Shown here in pieces: positions 60,310-64,000 of a stretch of DNA of 64,000 nt. The stretch's first letter is position 1. Each line of letters starts with the position of its first letter. The notes beneath the pieces were generated by a model. It did no database searches. It was given only the letters and a program-made list of their open reading frames with translations, and was not told the DNA's origin. A program made the translations under genes and the position numbers. Origin of the DNA: Saccharimonas sp963550135 (GTDB lineage Bacteria; Patescibacteriota; Saccharimonadia; Saccharimonadales; Saccharimonadaceae); NCBI GenBank assembly GCA_963550135.1, contig CAUVBP010000004.1:1-64000 (forward strand). Direction: 5' to 3'.

Positions 60310-60600
60310 ATGGCCTTGAATCAAATGAAAATGTTGAATGATTTGCGCAAAGCGCAGAAAGCTTTAGCCAAAGAAATCGTCGAGGTTGAGGCGGGCGATG
60401 GTGCGGTTATCGTTCAAATCACCGGCGAGCTCAAGATCAAATCGATTAAGATTAATCCAGAATACGTTGATCTAGATGATATCCACCAGCTTGAACACTG
60501 GATTGAGATTGCTATCCGCGACGGTATGGCTAAAGCACAAGAAATTGCTGCCGAAAAGATGAAACCGCTGATGGGCGGGCTAGGAAGCCTCGGATTATAA
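60310..60600 (+). CDS. ybaB: YbaB/EbfC nucleoid-associated protein
   Basis: 96 residues. N-terminal helix MLNDLRKAQKALAKEIVEVE, a two-strand centre (VIVQITGELKIKSIKINPE) and a C-terminal helix ending MKPLMGGLGSLGL. Binds DNA as a dimer. The classical dnaX-ybaB-recR order is kept here but with dnaB and a membrane protein inserted. Confidence 0.9.
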   Translation: MALNQMKMLNDLRKAQKALAKEIVEVEAGDGAVIVQITGELKIKSIKINPEYVDLDDIHQLEHWIEIAIRDGMAKAQEIAAEKMKPLMGGLGSLGL

Positions 60601-60604
60601 ACTA

Positions 60605-61216
60605 ATGGCACTATTGCCAAGCGCGCTTGAGCGTGTTATTGAGGAGTTGGGTCATTTGCCAGGCGTTGGGCCGCGGACGGCTGAACGCTATGCTTATTTC
60701 TTGCTAAAAAACGATTCTCGCACTACTGAAGCGCTAGCGAATGCCTTGCGGCAGTTGCATGCGCAGGTCAAAAGTTGCCCGAAAACTTTCGCGCTAATTG
60801 ACGCTGACCAGGAAATCTCGCCCTTGTATAGCGATCCGAAACGCGATCGCCAGCTAGTTGCCGTTGTTGAAGAGCCGCTAGATATAGTGGCGTTAGAACG
60901 CACCGGGCAATTCCAAGGTACTTATCACGTATTGGGCGGAACGATTTCGCCGATTGACGGCGTCGGGCCAGAACAGCTTCATATACCCGAGCTATTGCAG
61001 CGATTGCGCGACGATAACGTAGAGGAGGTTATTATCGCCACCAACGCTAGCGTCGAGGGCGAATCAACGGCGCTATTCATCCAGCGCCAAATCAAGGAAT
61101 CGCACCTAGCTACCAAGGTCTCGCGTTTAGCTCGCGGCATTCCTGTGGGCGTCGATCTAGAGTATGCCGATCAAATTACCCTCGGGCATGCGCTGGAAGG
61201 GCGGCGGTTTTTGTAA
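60605..61216 (+). CDS. recR: Recombination protein RecR, zinc finger degenerate
   Basis: 203 residues. HhH motif (LPGVGPRTAERYAYFLL) and Toprim domain (VVEEPLDIVALERTG, YHVLGGTISPIDGVGP, EVIIATNASVEGE) are intact. The C4 zinc finger that lies between them is lost: VKSCPKTFALIDADQEISPL then YSDPKRDR has only one Cys. The C-terminal ARGIPVGVDLEYADQITL is conserved. RecR with RecO loads RecA at gaps. Follows ybaB by 4 bases. Confidence 0.93.
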   Translation: MALLPSALERVIEELGHLPGVGPRTAERYAYFLLKNDSRTTEALANALRQLHAQVKSCPKTFALIDADQEISPLYSDPKRDRQLVAVVEEPLDIVALERTGQFQGTYHVLGGTISPIDGVGPEQLHIPELLQRLRDDNVEEVIIATNASVEGESTALFIQRQIKESHLATKVSRLARGIPVGVDLEYADQITLGHALEGRRFL

Positions 61217-61221
61217 AAAAA

Positions 61222-61338
61222 GAAAATAGCCCGCCGAAAACGTGCTCAAGCCGGAAACTGGATCTCAATCCAGCAGACGCTAAAATGTGCGTCTCGAACC
61301 GAATTGAACAATTTTCAGCGAGCTATTTTCTGGCGGGC
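61222..61338 (-). ncRNA. Structured RNA element with two mutually exclusive closing stems
   Basis: At the ends, GAAAATAGC (61222-61230) can pair with GCTATTTTC (61322-61330), and GCCCGCC (61229-61235) with GGCGGGC (61332-61338). The order makes the two stems exclusive. Inside are three hairpins: 61258-61273 (CTGGAT/ATCCAG), 61275-61294 (AGACGC/GCGTCT), 61302-61313 (AATTG/CAATT). Read on the minus strand it follows a small membrane gene and ends in TTTTTTT, so it is at least a complex terminator. No known RNA family recognised. Confidence 0.5.
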
Positions 61339-61342
61339 GTTG

Positions 61343-61552
61343 CTACTCCTCGCTGTCCTGCTTACGCAAGTAGCGCGTGAGCAGGGAGTGAGAGAAGATA
61401 CCACCAGGGATGGAGATGGCAATGACCAGAGCGAAGCACAGCGCTTCTGCTTTGACAACGCTACGCATTACCGCTCCGGCCAAGATGCCGACAGCGATCG
61501 GCAATGAACTAAGAAAGCCGCCAACGACGGCTCTGTTCCGGCCTCCGTCCAC
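61343..61552 (-). CDS. Small membrane protein, two helices
   Basis: 69 residues from GTG 61552, chosen because AGGAGG sits 8 bases upstream. Two hydrophobic segments (about 9-28 and 36-55) separated by a short loop with VKAE, and a charged tail RYLRKQDSEE. Holin-like or small regulatory membrane protein in appearance; no family recognised. A longer frame from 61639 would run through the leader hairpin. Confidence 0.55.
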   Translation of the reverse strand: MDGGRNRAVVGGFLSSLPIAVGILAGAVMRSVVKAEALCFALVIAISIPGGIFSHSLLTRYLRKQDSEE

Positions 61553-61576
61553 TTTTTTCACCTCCTCTCGAGGCAT

Positions 61577-61618
61577 GCTCAAAGCAAGGGCGACTTCTGC
61601 CCTAGACTGACTTTGAGC
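61577..61618 (-). promoter_or_regulatory. Leader hairpin before the 69-residue membrane protein
   Basis: GCTCAAAG (61577-61584) with CTTTGAGC (61611-61618), and inner GGGC (61588-61591) with GCCC (61599-61602). It lies just upstream of the AGGAGG site on the minus strand. Not a recognised riboswitch. Confidence 0.5.
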
Positions 61619-61754
61619 AAAAGTTAATATATATATCAATATCAGAACAAAAAGTCAAATTTTCTGTAAAATCACACTGTGTTTTTGTAACTTTACTTGC
61701 ACAAAAAGACGGCAGATTCAGTTAGTTGTATTATATTATATGAGTTTGTTAGTT

Positions 61755-62090
61755 TTATCTTTCTGACTTTTTCTTCTGCTTTGACTTTACAATTGGCGAA
61801 GCAACAGCACAGCCAATCGCACCAAGTATTGACACGACGGCGATTTGGCGCATAATATATTTGCCTCTGCCGAATGGGCCTTCTTCCCACGCCATATGAG
61901 CTTTCAAGCTTTCTGAAGTTATCGGGCAATTTTTCTTAGTGTCTTTGAATCCGGAACTTGGCTGGCCGTTTTTGGCGCAAACGTATTCTGGTTCTGGTCC
62001 GGACGGCGGCATACAGCTGACAGCAATTAATACTGCCGCAATAGCCGCAAGCGATCCAGCGATGATTAATAGTAGTTTTGGCGTTTTCAT
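61755..62090 (-). CDS. Small membrane/lipoprotein-like protein
   Basis: 111 residues. N-terminal export helix (about 5-24) ending AVSC, a weak lipobox with Cys26, then a short extracytoplasmic segment with two more Cys (YVCAKNG, KKNCPIT), a second membrane helix (about 82-100) and a basic tail KSKQKKKSER. Strong AGGAGG 4 bases before ATG. No family recognised. Same orientation as the 69-residue gene downstream. Confidence 0.6.
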   Translation of the reverse strand: MKTPKLLLIIAGSLAAIAAVLIAVSCMPPSGPEPEYVCAKNGQPSSGFKDTKKNCPITSESLKAHMAWEEGPFGRGKYIMRQIAVVSILGAIGCAVASPIVKSKQKKKSER

Positions 62091-62192
62091 AAAACCTCCT
62101 CAATTTAACAAAGCTTACAGATATTGTAACACGAGGTTTACCTGTTAATAATTTTTAACCTGCCATGTCAAGCAAATCGCAATACGCTAAAC

Positions 62193-63326
62193 CTATATTG
62201 ACTGAATGAGTTGCTGGTAAATGCCGTGCGTCTGTCTAATTCTTGCTACTGATACCGATTCATTTACAATGTGCGCTTGGTCGAAATCGCCAGGACCGTA
62301 GATGACCGTCTCTGCGCCAATAGCCTGGAAGAAGGCTTGATCGGTGCCGCCGTAGCTGACTGCTGTCTCAGCTTCTGGTAACAAGCGCTGCATGGTTTTC
62401 AAGATTTTGGCGTTTGTATCGCACAGAGCAGATGGCACAGGCGTAGCGGGATGCCGCCATGTACAATCGTAACGGGCAACTATCTCGTCAACCCAATTTT
62501 CAAAGTCTGCGTCCAGGGGCGGCGTGGTACGTATATCGACCATCACAGAGCTGATACCGGCTGTTTTGTTGTTAGAGTATGACCCTGCAGGTTCAACGCG
62601 CGTTGGCGTGAAGCTAGGGGTACCCAAAATATCGTGGCTATAGGCGGCATGAAGCTGCTCGCGAATCTCTGGCAAATCATTCAGGAACGACACCACGGCT
62701 GGCAGTGAACTATCGTAATAAGCGCTCTCTTGCGAGGCGTGGCTTGATGTGCGCTCAAAGATAAATTCAACAAACTTGTTGCCGCGATGTCCGATCTCGA
62801 TGCGATTATCCGTCGGTTCGGCGATGGCGCAGCTAACTTCCTCGTACTGTGTCTTTTCTGAAAAATACCTCGCAAAATCAGCCGACCCAGCGCCGTCAAT
62901 CTCTTCGCTAGCAACGGCGACGCACCACACATCAAGATCATCGCGCCGGTTATTTGCGTATTCGGCGGCGGCTATCATTTGTAGAGCGACGCCAGCTTTC
63001 ATGTCGGTGGCGCCTAGACCATATAGCCGGCCGTTCATAACGTATGGTTGCCACGGACTCTGCCGCCAAGATGACTTGTCGCCAGGAGAAACCGTATCAA
63101 CATGTCCGCATAAAATGAGCGCGCGCTTTGCTGTCTGTCCTTTGGCGCGGATCAGTCCAGTAGTAAAACGTTTCTCGGTAATAACCTTATCGAAATTCAC
63201 CGATTGCATCCATGACGCGACGAAGCGCAGAATCTCGGTTTCATTGCCTGATATCGACGGGATGGCAATCAGCTGCTCGGTTAATTCAATAATATCTAGC
63301 TGTCTGTGTTTTGCGTCTTGTCCCAT
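62193..63326 (-). CDS. M20-family peptidase (DapE/ArgE-like)
   Basis: 377 residues. Metal motifs GHVDTVSPGD, LGATDMKAG and SEEIDGAGSAD, and a late His segment (ARIRQTHGIY), all match M20 di-zinc hydrolases. The nearest pattern is succinyl-diaminopimelate desuccinylase, but no other lysine-pathway gene is present and DapE-like M20 enzymes also act on peptides. It overlaps the upstream GNAT gene by 31 bases if ATG 63326 is used; translation coupling is likely. Confidence 0.88.
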   Translation of the reverse strand: MGQDAKHRQLDIIELTEQLIAIPSISGNETEILRFVASWMQSVNFDKVITEKRFTTGLIRAKGQTAKRALILCGHVDTVSPGDKSSWRQSPWQPYVMNGRLYGLGATDMKAGVALQMIAAAEYANNRRDDLDVWCVAVASEEIDGAGSADFARYFSEKTQYEEVSCAIAEPTDNRIEIGHRGNKFVEFIFERTSSHASQESAYYDSSLPAVVSFLNDLPEIREQLHAAYSHDILGTPSFTPTRVEPAGSYSNNKTAGISSVMVDIRTTPPLDADFENWVDEIVARYDCTWRHPATPVPSALCDTNAKILKTMQRLLPEAETAVSYGGTDQAFFQAIGAETVIYGPGDFDQAHIVNESVSVARIRQTHGIYQQLIQSI

Positions 63327-63925
63327 ACCACTACGGTATCACAACAACCATGCTTTTTGCTACCCTGACCATACAACGGACACTCTTGGCATAATTCCAA
63401 TGCCTCTGGGGGCACTTCGTCTGCTGATTCTATCTCGCGCCCGCCAAGCCGTTTGGCTATAGGCAAGCTGTCTGAATTGCAAAATGCATAAGGTGTAATT
63501 CCTTCGTCTTGCATTGCCTGAATAATTTTTTCAAATAATATAGTTCCGACGCCGTGACCGCGTAGGCTATCGTCGACTTTGAGCGAGCCAACTTCAGACA
63601 TTAGACGGGCGCCATGCCTGATTGGTTCCATCGCTCCAACGTACCCGACTACATTGTTTGTGATAAAGTTAGCGTCTATAACGTCTTCGGCTTCAGGCAG
63701 CCGCAAGGCTACGATATCAGTGTACTTACCAGCGATATCCGCATCAGATACAGGCAGCATCTGTTTATCGCCTGGGCTGCGGCGGTTGACGAAATTAGCA
63801 ATCGCTTTTATAGCAGTGGACGTCTCATCGTCGCCTAAGTGCGAAGTTAGCTCACCTAGCGGCATAATTAACAGTTCAATTTCCGCTTCTTCTGACTTTG
63901 GAGCGGTGGTGATTACTTCAGCCAT
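63296..63925 (-). CDS. GNAT acetyltransferase with C-terminal Cys cluster
   Basis: 209 residues. GNAT core: VGSLKVDDSLRGHGVGTILF holds the acetyl-CoA R-G-H-G-V-G loop (near 121-126). The C-terminus adds CQECPLYGQ and HGCC, a possible metal site of four Cys. Paired with the M20 peptidase, so one may acylate and the other deacylate amines or peptides. TTGTAT-17-TATAAT ends 8 bases before the ATG. Confidence 0.82.
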   Translation of the reverse strand: MAEVITTAPKSEEAEIELLIMPLGELTSHLGDDETSTAIKAIANFVNRRSPGDKQMLPVSDADIAGKYTDIVALRLPEAEDVIDANFITNNVVGYVGAMEPIRHGARLMSEVGSLKVDDSLRGHGVGTILFEKIIQAMQDEGITPYAFCNSDSLPIAKRLGGREIESADEVPPEALELCQECPLYGQGSKKHGCCDTVVVWDKTQNTDS

Positions 63926-63933
63926 ATCTTTAT

Positions 63934-63962
63934 ATTATAGCATAAATACTATAGAAATACAA
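63934..63962 (-). promoter_or_regulatory. Promoter of the GNAT-peptidase operon
   Basis: TTGTAT (63962-63957), 17-base spacer, extended -10 TGCTATAAT (ending 63934), 8 bases to ATG 63925. Confidence 0.65.
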
Positions 63963-63994
63963 GGGCAACTAATGTGCTAGTGGCGGCAATGAGA

Positions 63995-64000
63995 TATAAT
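63995..64000 (+). promoter_or_regulatory. -10 box at the right edge
   Basis: TATAAT in the last six bases; a plus-strand gene probably starts just outside the window. Confidence 0.4.

Noticed and set aside
61222..61338. Pseudoknot formed by both closing stems at once
   Set aside because: The connecting loops (0-1 bases) are too short to span the helices; alternative folds are more plausible.
1..64000. UGA recoding as in Gracilibacteria
   Set aside because: Many genes end naturally at TGA (tatD, the cysteine desulfurase, the DUF218 gene) in ATGA/GTGA overlaps with the next gene.
1..64000. CRISPR arrays, insertion sequences, prophage or rRNA operons
   Set aside because: No regularly spaced repeats, transposase, phage structural genes or rRNA-like sequence were found on either strand.

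Overview
The window looks like a chromosome segment of a reduced-genome candidate-phyla-radiation bacterium, most likely Candidatus Saccharibacteria (TM7). This rests on gene content, not on a marker-gene tree. It holds the two-gene phosphoketolase/acetate kinase shunt, a minimal AlaRS, small forms of DnaX and RecR without their usual zinc modules, an L1 with an extra N-terminal domain, LAETG-type surface proteins, and almost no amino-acid or lipid biosynthesis genes. TGA is used as an ordinary stop codon, which argues against the UGA-recoding lineages Gracilibacteria and Absconditabacteria. Genes are tightly packed on both strands; I see no rRNA, insertion sequence, prophage or CRISPR array. 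|| Layout: 0-3 kb, two tandem surface proteins (InlB-type repeat, LAETG anchor) around an alpha/beta-hydrolase. 3-9.5 kb, metG-tatD plus two unknown genes, then cysteine desulfurase-YdcF-mnmA (tRNA thiolation) and a Nudix gene. 9.5-18.3 kb, alaS, an unknown gene, then ftsA, a membrane protein, ruvX, mltG and a LysM-CHAP hydrolase (envelope and division). 18.3-25.1 kb, obgE, exonuclease I, uvrA, DedA. 25.2-33 kb, rplY, an ABC exporter, an SDR, a Fur-trxA operon with a possible ADP-ribosyltransferase-fold protein, a UDG-family protein, DUF488, cysS. 33-39 kb, a transport block: AI-2E family, P-type ATPase, and a SulP transporter fused to a nucleotidyltransferase-like domain. 39-46.3 kb, tRNA-Gln, an Erm-like rRNA methyltransferase, xfp-ackA, an RlmD-like methyltransferase, an NrnA-like DHH phosphoesterase. 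46.3-54.4 kb, a second LysM-CHAP gene, rplA, the dTMP set thyA/folA/dcd/tmk, a divergent RelA/SpoT-like protein, rplJL with an L10 leader and attenuator. 54.5-61.2 kb, a DUF2797 protein, dnaX-dnaB, a GT39-like membrane protein, ybaB-recR. 61.2-64 kb, two small membrane proteins with structured RNA elements, an M20 peptidase and a GNAT. || Two signals run through the window. First, many genes have a vegetative promoter (TTGACA-17-TATAAT or extended TGnTATAAT) whose -10 box ends only 6-8 bases before the start codon, so transcription should begin at the start codon (leaderless mRNA); genes inside operons carry Shine-Dalgarno sites instead. This regularity also fixes several start codons. Second, the RlmD-like gene at 43719-45263 carries two in-frame copies of a 70-base palindromic element with compensatory base-pair changes, resembling the Rickettsia palindromic elements. 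I regard this as the most novel feature of the window. Other points of note are a non-canonical ATT start with an upstream micro-ORF on a LysM-CHAP gene, a leader motif possibly shared by the two LysM-CHAP genes, a 33-base perfect Fur-family operator exactly over its own promoter, and the SulP-nucleotidyltransferase fusion.
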